Below are positions 1 through 11,600 of a stretch of 64,000 bases of DNA, piece after piece. Source of the DNA: Desmodus rotundus (Eukaryota; Chordata; Mammalia; Chiroptera; Phyllostomidae). The notes below the pieces were generated by a model. That model made no database searches. It was not told where the DNA came from and saw only the letters and a program-made list of their open reading frames with translations. The position numbers and the translations under genes were made by a program. Position 1 is the first letter of the stretch; every line of letters starts with the position of its first letter. Location: contig NC_071391.1 in NCBI RefSeq assembly GCF_022682495.2, positions 42,871,998-42,935,997 on the forward strand, written 5' to 3'.

Positions 1-530
1 GAATTGCTCTGGTCTTCGGAGTGTGGAAGGGAGTAAGTAGCTGGATGTCTGAACCACTGAACCATAATTTCCTCGCAGAGGGAGAGCCGGGCGACTACGG
101 CCCAATGAAGTCCCCCACCCCCCTTTTTTTACTCCATTAGCCCCTTCCAGAGCTCTGGGTACCGCACTAACACCTTGGGGCCCTTCGTCGCCCAGAGTTC
201 CCTGCGAGATACAGATGATTTCTGTTTCCCATGATCCACACTAGCATATTCCATAGTTGCCCCCCAGAGAGCCGGGAAGGGCACCTCCAGGAGGCAGCCT
301 GGACTGACTCCCAGAGTCCGAACTCCCTGCTGTCCAGCTTGCCTTTTCCTGACAGAGCCTCATCCCGGTCTCTGAGACTTACTGTGCCTCCCTGCCCTGG
401 AGCCATCGGGAGACAGAGGCAGCTGGCGGGGATTTGGGACCAAGGATCCGGGATCCGGCATCCGGGATCCGGGATCCGGCCTCTAGCTCCCCAGCCCGCC
501 TGCAGAGGCAGTTCTTGTTGGAGGCTTAGC
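1..530. other. Upstream flank of TRIM3
   Basis: No coding exon is visible here. In human the 3' end of ARFIP2 lies just upstream of TRIM3 in the same orientation, so this stretch may be ARFIP2 3' flank. I do not recognise any arfaptin-2 coding sequence, so that is inference only. An AG acceptor-like sequence occurs near 79, but I cannot connect it to a reading frame. Confidence 0.3.
444..478. repeat. 7-bp tandem repeat GGATCCG x5
   Basis: Five head-to-tail copies of GGATCCG are present; the third copy has GC in place of GG. Each copy contains the palindrome GGATCC or a one-base variant. The array sits about 370 bp upstream of the TRIM3 exon 1 donor. Confidence 0.85.
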
Positions 531-850
531 GGGGGTAGGGGGAGCAGTGCCGAGGGGGCGGGGAGGGCGGGGCCTGTGGTGGGGGGGGCGGGGCGTGGGT
601 GGGGCTTAAGCCCTAGAGCCGCCTCTTCCCCCCCCTCCCGCTGGTCTGCAGCCTGGCCCCGGCCCCTCCTTCCGGCCTGGGCGGTGGGTCCGGCGGCAGC
701 GACGGCGCGAGGACTAGGGAGGCGCGGGACGTGGGGCGGCGCCGCAGGCAGGGCTGGGCGGACTGGCGCTGGCAGCGGGGGCAGCACCGCGGGCCCCTCT
801 GAGCGGCCGCAGTCCGGGCCTTGGCCCTCCCATCCTACTCCGCCGCGGTG
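530..850 (+). promoter_or_regulatory. TRIM3: TRIM3 CpG-island promoter
   Basis: This segment is strongly GC- and CpG-rich. It has clustered GC boxes (GGGGCGGGG-type Sp1/KLF sites between about 555 and 605) and no convincing TATA box, which is the usual architecture of a dispersed-start mammalian promoter. It lies directly before a splice donor at 848. The exact start site cannot be read from sequence alone. Confidence 0.75.
640..847 (+). other. TRIM3: TRIM3 non-coding exon 1 (5' UTR)
   Basis: The exon ends at a strong donor, CGCCGCG|GTGAGTG, with the GT at 848-849. No ATG occurs in the exon-like stretch before the donor, which fits an untranslated first exon. The 5' boundary is a guess. It would splice to the acceptor at 8525/8526, 35 bases before the TRIM3 start codon. 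Confidence 0.6.
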
Positions 851-3829
851 AGTGTGACGGGCGGCCCACCGGGTGCGTTTGTATCTCTGTCTGCCCTGGT
901 CTGGGGTCGGGTCCGAGCGGCTGTGTGTCTGTCCGAGCATCTGTGGGTGGTGGCACAAATGCTTTTCAAAATCTGTGACTGTCTCTGTCCATGTGAGGCG
1001 TGTCCACGTCCGTGGGAGCAGTGGGGGGATTCCTCGGGCTGTGTCTTCTCACGTGAGGTCCATGTTTGAGGGGAGCAGACGCGGGTGGAAGGGTGATGGT
1101 TCCTTGGAGAAGCGCGGGGTTTGCGAGCGTGTATGTTGGCGGAGGGTGTCAAATGTTGCGGCCGAGGGTGGTGGTGGGGGACGGGGGAGATTGCTGAGTG
1201 GGACTCTGAAATTTAGTGGCCCAGCTTGTCTGAAGGGTCCCTTTCTCTCTGGTGCAGACACTTCTACCCCTTGCCCGCTCCCTCCTCCGCCCCTTCATCC
1301 TCCTCAGGCACCAAAAGGCCCACCAGCCGGGATGGAGGACACTCTTTCCTCCTCTAACATTGCTCCCTGGACAGGAAGCTTCATTGGGAGGCTGTTTCTT
1401 GTAGCAAAGGACTCCCCCACCACCCACCCCCGGCTCCCCTGCAGCCTGGGCTGTGCCTGGAGGACCCCGGGCCCCACCCTGGCCTGGCCTTCTCCCTTCT
1501 GGACTTGGCTACAGATCCTGAGCTATAAACCTGCAGGGACAGATGGTTGCAGGTTGGAGGGGCAGGCTGCTCCCCAGGGAGGTCATTCTGACTGAAGGCA
1601 GGCCCTGGGCTTGTTCGTGGTGTGGGGTCTCTTGTGTGGTCAGCACGAAGGCAGGATTGGCACCAGTAAGAAGATGAGATCTGGGAAGTTGGAGCAGGTA
1701 CAGAGGTCTTTTTCACAGATCTGTCCCTGCCTGTCTGTCCAGCTCACCAGTGCCCATTCATCCCCTAAGCAGGGCTCTGATTTACTGCAGAATTAGAGTC
1801 AGAGCTGCAGGCCTGACAGGTGCCCTGCCTCTCTTGGCTTGTATGCCTCCAGTGACAGAGTACTTACTACCTTCTCTTGTGAGAAAGCTTCTTTGTGTTA
1901 AGTGGAAGTCTTTTTCCTTGGAGCTTTTCTCAATTATCTTGTTATTGCCTTTGCTTTTGCCTTCCTTTCTGGTGATAGGGAACTGCAGTGATTTAAACAT
2001 GGCTCTCCTTTCACCAATGTATACTGAGCACCCTCTGTGTGCCAGGTGCTGCCTCAGCCACTTAGGGGACAATGGCATTCTTGCTGGGAGGAGAGCTTGA
2101 GCAAAGGCCCACAGTTGGGATAGCACAGCCCGTGTTCAGAAGAACAGAGCAAAACCATAGAGCTAGAATAGAGGATGCCCAGAGAGGGTGTCATGGGTTC
2201 TCAAAACTCAGCAAACATTTATTTTGGAAGGGAGGTGTGGGGGGGGGCAACTGCAGCCATCCTCTAAGACACTTAGCCTTACTGTGGAAACCAGCAATCT
2301 AATCCTCAAGATAGTACAAGATGGGGTTTAAGCCTGGGTACATATTACAATCTGTAAGGACCTTTGGCTGGAAAGAGAACCTTGGGAATCTCAAATTTGG
2401 GGAACAAAAAGACCCCCCCCCAATTACAAGTAAGGGGATGGAGTAGAAACTTGCCCAGTCTTAACTTGCTTTTGTGAAATTAGTGACAGGAATAGCTCCT
2501 GGGCCTCTTGACCTTTTTAAACCTAGACATTTTAGAGGCAGAATCAAGGATCATCATGTGTTGTGTCTGAAAGGTAAAAGAAGAGGAGGAACTGAGAAGA
2601 CTCCCAGGGTTGGTGTGGTTAGATGGATGGTGCAGTGCCTTTTATTGAGATGAGAAATGTGGCAGGAAGAGTAGATTAGGGGGAAATTAATTCAGTTTTA
2701 GGCTAGTCTCCATGAATCTTCCATGTAGTGGTGTCCACGATACAGTTGGACATACAGGTGTGGGGTTCAAGAGTTTTCTGCACTGGAGACAAGGCTTTCG
2801 GGGTCATTAGCAAGTGAATGGCAACTGAAGCCCTGGGAGATGATGAAACTTCCCTGGCAGAGTAGGAAAGTGAGAGAAGAGGCCCTAGAACAAAGCCCTG
2901 GGGGAACTAGACATTTAAGGAATGGCCAGTGAAGGAGCATCCAGGGAGCAAGTGGAGAACTTGCATTGAGTGATCATGAAAGCACTGACTACAGCCTCTG
3001 CCCTTTTGGGTCTTGCTGTCCTGCGCAACTGGTCCATGTTTCTTAATTTTTCATGCTTCTGTTCCTTGGCTCAGCTCTCCCAATGTACCTGTCAAGATTC
3101 TATTTGTCCCTCACGAGCCAGCTCAGATATCCCTTCCCTTGGAGGCCTCTTCATTCTTCTCCACCATCTTCTGACAAGAGCTATCCTCCGCTTTGCGGCT
3201 TTAACAGGTTGAATATGCCAATATCATGACAATTACTACATTGTATTTCCATGTCTGTTTCCACACTTGTTTGAAAGCTTATGAAAGACAGGGAATATGT
3301 CTCTTTCAGCTTTGCATCTCCAGTTCCCACTTGAAGGGGCTGGTTGGTGCAGAGTGTGCCTGGAGAAGTTTGATTGGTAGGTTGATCAACTGATCAAATA
3401 ATTCATTCGCCTACTCAGTCTGGCAGTGGTGGGGGAGATGGTGCTGTGAACTTCATCACTTTCCTTCCTTGCTAATCTTAATTGAAAAGAATTCCTTGGC
3501 TTTGAGGACTTTATCTCCTCCTAGGTTTCTACTGTCACAGAGAAACCCTGAAGACTGTAACCTGCAGTCATTTGACATTTTGCTGGGGCCTCAAATAATC
3601 AAATACACTTGAGGCTAGTGAAGAGGAGTGAGTCATTTTAGGAAACAAGTGAGCCTAGATGACCTCTTGCATCCACTTTTTAACAATGCTTTGGTTATCC
3701 ACCTCCACTCACAGCTGTGTAAATCTGGTACTCTCCTGAGGTTGTGGGAGGAAGTCGTGGGGGAAATTAGATGCTGTATGAGAATTTGGAGAAACTGAAA
3801 AGCTTTGAAACACATCCTTTGCGGATGTC

Positions 3830-5145
3830 AAGGATCTAGTGGAGTCAGCAGCACTGGCTATCTTCATTTGCCCACAGTCAACTTCCTCCTCAGCCCCCTG
3901 GATCTGGCTTCCTCTCCTCCAGCCCCTGGAAACCACATTCTCTGAAGTTAATAACAGCTTCTCCAGGGCTTTAAATCATGGGACCTTCCTGCAGTATTTC
4001 ACAAAGATCATTTCCTTGTCCATGAAGCTTTATTCTTCCTTGGCCTCCATGCTGTTCCTCTTTTCTGCTCCTCCTGCCTCTCCAGCCACACCTTTTCCAT
4101 TTTTTTGCAGGCTTCGCTTCCTGGCCCTATCCTTTAAATGCTGAGGTTCCTTGGGGCACAGTCACAGGTTCTCCTTTCTCATCTCTGGGTGATGTCATCC
4201 ACTCCCATGGCTTCAGGCACCATCTCTACACCAACAAAATCCAAATACTTATCTCCAGACCAGACCTCTTTCCTAGGCTCCAGCTTATCTTTGCAACTGC
4301 CAGCTGGACCTCTCACTCAAATATCCTGTAGGCACCTCAGATTCATCTTATTAAACACTGAGTTTATTACCCTCTCATTCAAACTTATTCCAGAGTTTCC
4401 AAGTCAGAAAATTAGCAATCATCTTTAATTCTTTCTTCTCTCTTTACTCCTCACATCAAACCATCCAGCCATCATCTCTATGAAATCCCCTTCTCTCAAC
4501 TTCCTCTTTGCTACTCCCCTCCTCAATACCACCATTGTCTCTCCTCTGGAATATCATAGCAGTCCCTTAACGTTCTACTTGTATCCCCTCTAAACTATTT
4601 TCCAGACAGCAGTCAAAAATTTGCTATTGTGGCTCTATCCCTCTATACTTGTACCTTGTCTACCCACTCTACCTCCCACCAAAGGTTTCCATAGGTCTTT
4701 AGATAAAGCCTTAATCCCTTAGCAGGGAAGGCTAAAGTCTAAACTCCTTAATGAGACCAACAAAGCATTGCATGATCTAGCTCCTGCCTACCAACTCATC
4801 TTGTTTCTTAGCCCTCCCCTGTCCCACAGCATATGGTTCCATCTCCTGATGCAGAAGGCACCATGCCCTCTGTAACTCTCACTCATCCCAGAGCTCTCAG
4901 CTTGAATAACACTTTCTTCAGGAGAATTCCCTTGTTCTCCAACCTCCAGTATCCCTCTCCCCGACCCCAAATCTAGGTTAGGTGACTTCTGTGCTCCTGG
5001 AGCGATCTGTGCTTCCCTATCATAGCCCTCACCATACTGCACTGCAGTAATCGGTTTATTAGTTTGTGGAATCCATGAAGGCTGAGCTGTGACTATTTAT
5101 TTATCTTTGTATTCCCAGGCCTGGAAGAGGTGTTGAATGAATGCT
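3830..5145 (+). repeat. L2 LINE fragment
   Basis: The sequence matches the 3' part of mammalian L2: a decayed stretch of ...CAGTCAAAAAT..., then wording like 'aaagtctaaactcctta' and 'catgatctagctcctgcct', and a tail of TGTATTCCCAG...TGAATGAATG. These are typical of L2 reverse-transcriptase end and 3' UTR. Boundaries are approximate. Confidence 0.7.
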
Positions 5146-6089
5146 GCACTAGGAAATGAGTCTTTAGAACTGAACCATACAGCATTGATGAGATAAGGGA
5201 TCCTGGATCAGTAGGCAGCCTGAGGAAAAAGGGTAAAATCTCAGCTCTGAGTTCAAGGTCCTCCAACTGTTGTAGTAAACAGTCCACTTAAACCGTTGCC
5301 TGTAGGACCTTGGGGGCAGACCTCTAGGGTGCAGTGGGATGGGAGAGGTGGTAGTAGGAGTCCAGGAGAAGAAGGGAATCTTAGTGAGGCCTCAGCGGCT
5401 GCGTGCCTGGGTGGGGAACTGAAGCAGGAAGGGGAAGGGAGGGAGGAGCTGTCCGACCTTGGATGTAGCCCAATCCCCGCCCGTTTGTGACAGGCTGGGA
5501 GAGCCCCTTGGGCTTGGAGAGAGGCGGAGCCTGACTTCAGCTGCCCCAGCAGGGCCCAGTAGACCACTCCTACTCTCCTCCCTGCCCTCCCCCTCATCAG
5601 GCAGAAGCTTCAGCTTGGCTTTGGCCTCTTGTTCCTTCCACCAACCCTCAATCTGTCCTCCCTCCTGCTATGTTGTCCTCGTATTGAGTGTCCAGATTCA
5701 GAACCCATCACCTCTGGAGAGAGAACCTCAGAGTCCCACTGCCCACATCAGGAGAGGATGCTCTCAGGCATACCCTTCCTAGCCTTCCCATGCCCACCCT
5801 CACTCAAACAGAAGGCACATACAGCCCAGCCTCTCTCTGGTCTCTCCTCAAACCTGGAGAAGTCTCTGGACTGACCATACCGCATGCATGCATACATTCA
5901 TTCATCCATTATCTTTAGAGAGGCCTGTGGTGCATGTAGCTGGCACAGATCCTGTTGACTTACTCCTAGTCACTGCCTGTTTTGAAGTACTTCAGCTATC
6001 TTTCTGCTTCTCTTCATGGCAAGATTTCTGTCATTAATTGTTTACATCTGCTGTGTTAATGTATTCTTTTCCATTAATTCTTCAGTCAC

Positions 6090-7272
6090 TCTAACCCGGC
6101 TCTGCCCCTGCCACTTCACCGCAACCAAATCTGGTGGACATTCTTCAGTCTTCATCGTACCTTACCACTCCTTTCCTGCATCACTCGCTTCTTTCTACTC
6201 CCTTGGTCCCACACTCCCCTGGTTCTCCTCCCATTGCTCTGGCTTCTCCTTCATTCTCCACTCTCTGTCCCTAGGTGTCTCATCCGTTCTTGTTGCCTGT
6301 TGCTTTAAGTGCCGTTAATATGCCAGTGCTTCTAAATTAATAACCAGCCCAGACCTCTCCCTTGAGCTCCTATATTCTGTTCCTTACATGACATCTCTAC
6401 CTGTATATCACACAGGCACCTTAAACTTAGCGTGCCTAAAACAGAATGCACCAAATCACCTTGTCAGCTTTTGCTGTCTCTGTACATGGCCTATCATTTG
6501 CTCAAGGGAGAAACCAGCAGTCATTATTGACATTCCTTTTCCCCTCTCACATCCAATTCATCATGATGTTCTTTTGATTCAACCTCAAGAGTATTTCTCA
6601 AATCAGCCCACCTTTTTACCTATAGCTCTGCTAATACCCAATGTCGTCTTACTGAAGAACTGGGGTAGCCCTCTAACTGGTCTTCCTGCTTCCACTCTGG
6701 CTCTTCTTCAGTCCTCATAGCTGCCAAAGAAGCTTTTTAATATACATACATATGCAAGTTATATCATTTCTCTCCCAATTTAGGAGAAAAGTCTAGATTC
6801 TTAACATCAAGGTTTTTCCTGATCTCATTTCAGCCTACCTTCCCAAACTCACCTCTTGCCTTTTATTCACTTTGCTCTAACTACATGGTCTTTTCGGTGT
6901 CTCAGTGAGCCTTCTGTCTTAAAACTTTCATTCATGCTATTCCTTTAGCCTAGAATGATTTCCCTCCTTCACTCTCTGATGCCCCCAGCCTCATCCCTAC
7001 CATCTTCCTTCCATCCCTCAGAGTTTTGCTTCAAAGTTACTGGCTTGGAGAGGCCTTCCCTGATCACCCAGTCAAAAAAGTGTTCCTCCTCATGGCATCC
7101 TTTTCTTCTTTCTAGTGCTCCCCTCCCCCATTTGTAATTATGTATTTATTTGTTTACTTAATTTTAAAATACCTGTCACCACCTCTATCACAGGGACTGA
7201 CCATATCTGTTTTGTTTATCACTCTATCCACAATGCCTGTACAAAGCAGGCACTTAATAAATACTTGTCGAA
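6090..7272 (+). repeat. L2 LINE fragment
   Basis: This is an L2 3' portion, with phrases such as CCTTCCCTGATCACC (about 7054) and the terminal CAATGCCTGTACAAAG...AATAAATACTTG. It ends where an oppositely oriented L2 begins. Confidence 0.75.
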
Positions 7273-7292
7273 TTACTGAATTAATTCAGTAA

Positions 7293-8060
7293 ATATAGGT
7301 TGATCCTCTGTCAGGCTCTGTGCTAAGTGATTTTATATATATCTATGTCTATATCTACATCTATATCATATATATACATATGTGATACATATATATTCTC
7401 AAGAACTCTGCATACAGTGGAGGAAGCAGAGAAGTAACAGGAAAACTACAGTATAGCATATAAGGGCTAGGATGGAGGAAATACAGGGAGCAAAAGTGAA
7501 GCACCTTACCCAGACTTCAGGAAATCAGGGAAGGCCTTCTAGAGTAAGTGACATTTACTCGGTGACTAGAAAGATAAGTGATAGTCAGCCAGGCAAAGGG
7601 GGACTTGGAAGAGGATTTCAGGCAGAGAAAACAGAATGTGTGACTGCCCAGAAGTAAAAGAGAACAAGGAGTTTTCCAGGAACTGAAAAGAAATCAATGT
7701 GACTGATCATAGAATCATGAGACATGAGATAGGGGCAAAGCCAAGCCTTGTTGGCAAATTTAAGAAGTTCGGACTTTGTCCTCTGGACAATGGATAGCCA
7801 TACAAGGGATTTAAACAGGAAGTTAGTGACAAGATGGAATCTGTGTGTTAAAAGCCTCATTCTAACTGTGAGGGGGATGGATAAGAAGCACAGGTGAGGA
7901 GACTAGGATGCCAGTTAAAAGGCTACTGCTGCTTCTCAGGAGAGCATTGGTGGTGACCTGAATTAGGAGCAGTATCTGTGTGGTTGGAGAAAAGGGGATG
8001 AGGTATTTGGGAGGCAGAATCCACAGACCTGGATACTGATTGTATGCAGAAAAGAATGCA
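7293..8060 (-). repeat. L2 LINE fragment, tail-to-tail with the previous copy
   Basis: This is the reverse-complement of L2 3' sequence: TGTGCTAAGTG near its start, then 'gaaggccttctagagtaagtgacattt' type text read in reverse. A low-complexity AT-rich stretch occurs at 7333-7400. Boundaries are approximate. Confidence 0.65.
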
Positions 8061-8179
8061 GTCCTGGGCGGATGTGCAAGAGATACTCTATCAGCAAGTT
8101 CCCCTGGAGGAGGATTTGAGGCAGGCAGAGGAGGTAAAGGATGGGTATATCGGTGAGACTGGGCATCCATGTACCATGC

Positions 8180-8345
8180 ACTTGACATGCACTACTGCAA
8201 TTTTCAAAACAACCATTTGAGATAGGGATTGTTATTCCCACAAGTGCAAATTAGGAAACTGAGGCTCAGAGAGGTTATATGAATTATGCAAGATCACATA
8301 GCTGGTAAGAGGCTGAACTGGGTTTGAAACCCAGTCTAACCCTGG
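8180..8345 (-). repeat. MIR SINE
   Basis: It contains the reverse-complemented MIR core: 'aggaaactgaggctcagaga', then 'gatcacatagctggtaagag' and 'tgaactgggtttgaaaccca'. This is an ancient, decayed copy. Confidence 0.75.
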
Positions 8346-8525
8346 TCTGTGTTCTTAACCAAGGGTTACTCAGCCCACCTACTTGCCCTGCTCCTTCCAG
8401 ATCACTGCCTGTCCTGCCCCTGGCAGGGAAGAACTGGGGCTAGTTCTCTGCAGGGCATTTGAGTGGGATCAGGTAGGGGAGGGAGTACTGACTTGACCTG
8501 GTGCTGACCATCTCTCCATACACAG

Positions 8526-8691
8526 GCTGGTGTGAGTGGCAGGAGGCATCTGTGGACACCATGGCAAAGAGGCAGGACAGCCCTGGCCCAGAGGTCCAGC
8601 CCATGGACAAGCAGTTCCTGGTGTGCAGCATCTGCCTGGATCGGTACAGGTGCCCCAAGGTTCTTCCTTGCCTGCATACCTTCTGTGAGAG
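8526..8691 (+). CDS. TRIM3: TRIM3 exon 2 (5' UTR tail and first coding exon)
   Basis: The acceptor CACAG lies at 8521-8525 and the donor GTGAGG at 8692. Coding starts at ATG 8561 and ends after two bases of codon 44. It encodes the N-terminus and the first half of the RING through C42. Confidence 0.95.
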
Positions 8692-11600
8692 GTGAGGGGG
8701 TGTGTGCACTGGGAGGGAGGAAGACCTTGCAGGCCCCCTGGGAGGGGAGTGGCGTGTGTAAACCGGTGAGGTGAGGGAAATTTGTGTACACATGCAGGGG
8801 AGCAGGTGAACTCCAACTGCAGTAGATGAGGGTTTGATGCAAGAACCCATGAGAGGACCAAAAGCTCCTAACACTGGTCCATGGTCCCTGCCCAGACAGG
8901 GCCTTTTCTGCCCCCCTTCCCTAACCCTAACGCAGCCTTCAACGGCACCAGAGAAATCAGTAAGAGCTGAGACTCTCAGCCAGCTCTGGCCCCAGAATAG
9001 TTTGTGACCAGTGGGAGGTCTCTCTTTCCCTGCCCATCCTCACTGTTGTGCTGGAGCACTGAGGGAAAGACAGTCCCTTCCAGCCTCTAGGCTTCTATCC
9101 ATTATTCACTCATCCAACAGACATTTATATATATCAAGCAACTACTATGTGCCAGTCCTGTACCGGGCACTGGGTATGCAGTGATAAGCAAAAGCAGATG
9201 TATCTTTTCTCTTAAAGAGTTTACAGTATAGTGAAAGAGGAAGTAATCAAAAGAACATACAGCCATGCTACATGTATATATAACACTGCACCCTGAATAA
9301 GTGCTGCAATAACGTGCCAAGCTATGAGAGCTTAGTATATGGATCTTATAGTTTGGAGACTCAGGGAAGGCTTCCTTGAGGTGCAGTCTGGAAATTGAGC
9401 AGGAGTTAACTAAGTGAAGGGTGTACTAAGAGCATTGCAGGCAGAAGGAAGAACAAGGAAAAAGTCCGTGTGGCATGAGGGACCGTGTCAGGTCAGAGAG
9501 CCTAGAGGAGGCCTGGCCAGGCAGGAGCTGAGCTAGTGTGATTGAGAATGGCATGGGATGAAGCAAGAGAGGAAGGTTGAAGCCAGACCACCTGGAGCTT
9601 TGTGGACCTATTAGGGAATTTTGCCCAGAGAGCCACATGAAGCCTTTGCAGGGTTTTAAACATGACCACATTTGTATTTAGACAATATTCTCTCTCCAGC
9701 CCTTATCCCTCATTGCTCTCTCTTGAGTGGCCTGGTCCCTGGGCCACTTCTCACTATTGACACCACCCATGCCTTCCCTCTGCTTCTTGCCTTCACTGAA
9801 ACCTGGCTCTGCCCCAGGGAGTCTTCTTCCTTTCCAGCCCTGCTCTTTCGGATCCCAGCTCTACTCCTCTCTCCCCTTCGTCAACTGGAAACAGACTCAG
9901 TCTTCCTGACCTTTCTAAGTTCTTCCATCAATTTGGGTGACTTCATTACCCACTTATGCCTCTTGGTTCTCGACTGTGTCTCCAGGGACATCCTCCATGC
10001 CATCTCAGTCATACTCTATCTGTGGATCTTGCCATCACCGAAAATGATACCACTTCTGTGGTCACACACGCCAGTGTCCTACTCCCGGCTTCTATGGCCC
10101 CATTCATATAGCACCAGCTTTGACTGCATATCGATAGCCAGGCCCCTCGACTGCTCCCTCTTTTCCCAGCCACCAGATCCATCCTAGCATTTCTTTCTTT
10201 CCTACCCATCCTGGATCTTATACCTCTCCATCTGACCCGCCATTCACTCACATCTTTGTCTTTTTCTAAACCCGTGTAGCAGAAGCTCAGTGCTGGATCA
10301 GTGAGACGTCTCTGCACCTTCTACTCCCAGATCACTGAGCACCACTGGAGAAAATCAGTGCCTAGGAAATTATAATAATAGCCACTGTGTATTGATTACC
10401 TACGATTTGCAAGGGCCTGGCAAAGTGATTTGCATGTGCTGATTTACTTCATCTTCACAACAGATACTTCATTATCCCCATTTTAGAGAAGAGAAAACTA
10501 GGGTTTAAAGTCGTTAAGAATTAAGAACTGTTTCCACAGCAAGTAAGTAGTCAAGGTCTGAATCCGGGTTTGACTGCAGACCGTTCAGTCTTTTTTTAAT
10601 GGAAGTGTAGTTGACATACAATATCCTGTTAGTGTCAGATGTATATTATAGTGACTTGATATTTTTATACATTACAAAATGATATCCATGATAAATCTAG
10701 TTATTGTCTGTCACCATACAAAACAATTACATTATTGACTACATTCCCTATGCTGTACGTTATATCCCCATGATTTATTTATTTTATAACTGGAAGTTTG
10801 TACCTCTTAATCTCCTTCACCTCTTTTACCACCATCCCCAACCCCTCCACCCTCTAGTAACTACCAGTTTGTTTCCTTTATCTGTGGGTGTGTTTCTGTT
10901 TTGTTTGTTTGTTTGTTTTGGTTTTGTAGATTCTACATGTAAGTGAAATTATACAGTGTTTGTCTTTCTCTGCCTTATTTCACTTAGCGTGACACCCTTT
11001 GGTTTTTACAAATGGCAAAGTTTATCCATCCACCTATCAGTGGACACTTAAGTTCCTTCCATAACTTGGCTACTGTAAATAATAATGCACTGACCACAGC
11101 AGTGCATGTATCTCTTTGAATGGTGTTTTTGTTGTCTTCTGATACATTCTCAGAAGTGGAATGGATGGATCATATGGTAGTTCTATTTTTAATTTTTTGA
11201 GGAAACTCCATACTGTTTTCCATGGTGGCTGCACCCTTTTACATTCCCACCAGAGTAAAATTTACATTCCCAGACAGTGTAGGATGGTTTCCTTTTCTCC
11301 ACATCCTCATCAACACTTGTTATTTTTTGACCTTTTAATAAGTCATTCTGACATGTGTGAGGTGATAATTCATTGAGGTTTTGATTTGCATTTCCTTGGT
11401 GATTGGTGATGCTCACCTTCTTTTCATGTGCCTGTTGGCCATTTGTATGCTTTGGAAAAATGTCTATTGAAGTATTCTGCCCATTTTTGATTGGGTTTTT
11501 AAAAAAATAATTAAATTATGTAAGTTCTTTACCTATTTTGGGTGTTGACCCTGTTTCAGATGTATGATTTGCAAATATCTTCTTTCTTTCTGTAGGTTGT

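Larger units (their letters stand above)
848..8525 (+). other. TRIM3: TRIM3 intron 1
   Basis: A 7.7 kb intron made largely of ancient L2 fragments in both orientations (about 2015-2240 -, 2590-2960 -, 2970-3420 +, 3830-5145 +, 6090-7272 +, 7293-8060 -) plus a MIR at about 8180-8345. I see nothing recognisable in 850-2000 or 5150-6050. The acceptor is CATACACAG|GCTGG. Confidence 0.7.

Noticed and set aside
1..130. Possible last ARFIP2 exon at the window start
   Set aside because: No frame matches the arfaptin-2 C-terminus as I know it; at most it is 3' flank.
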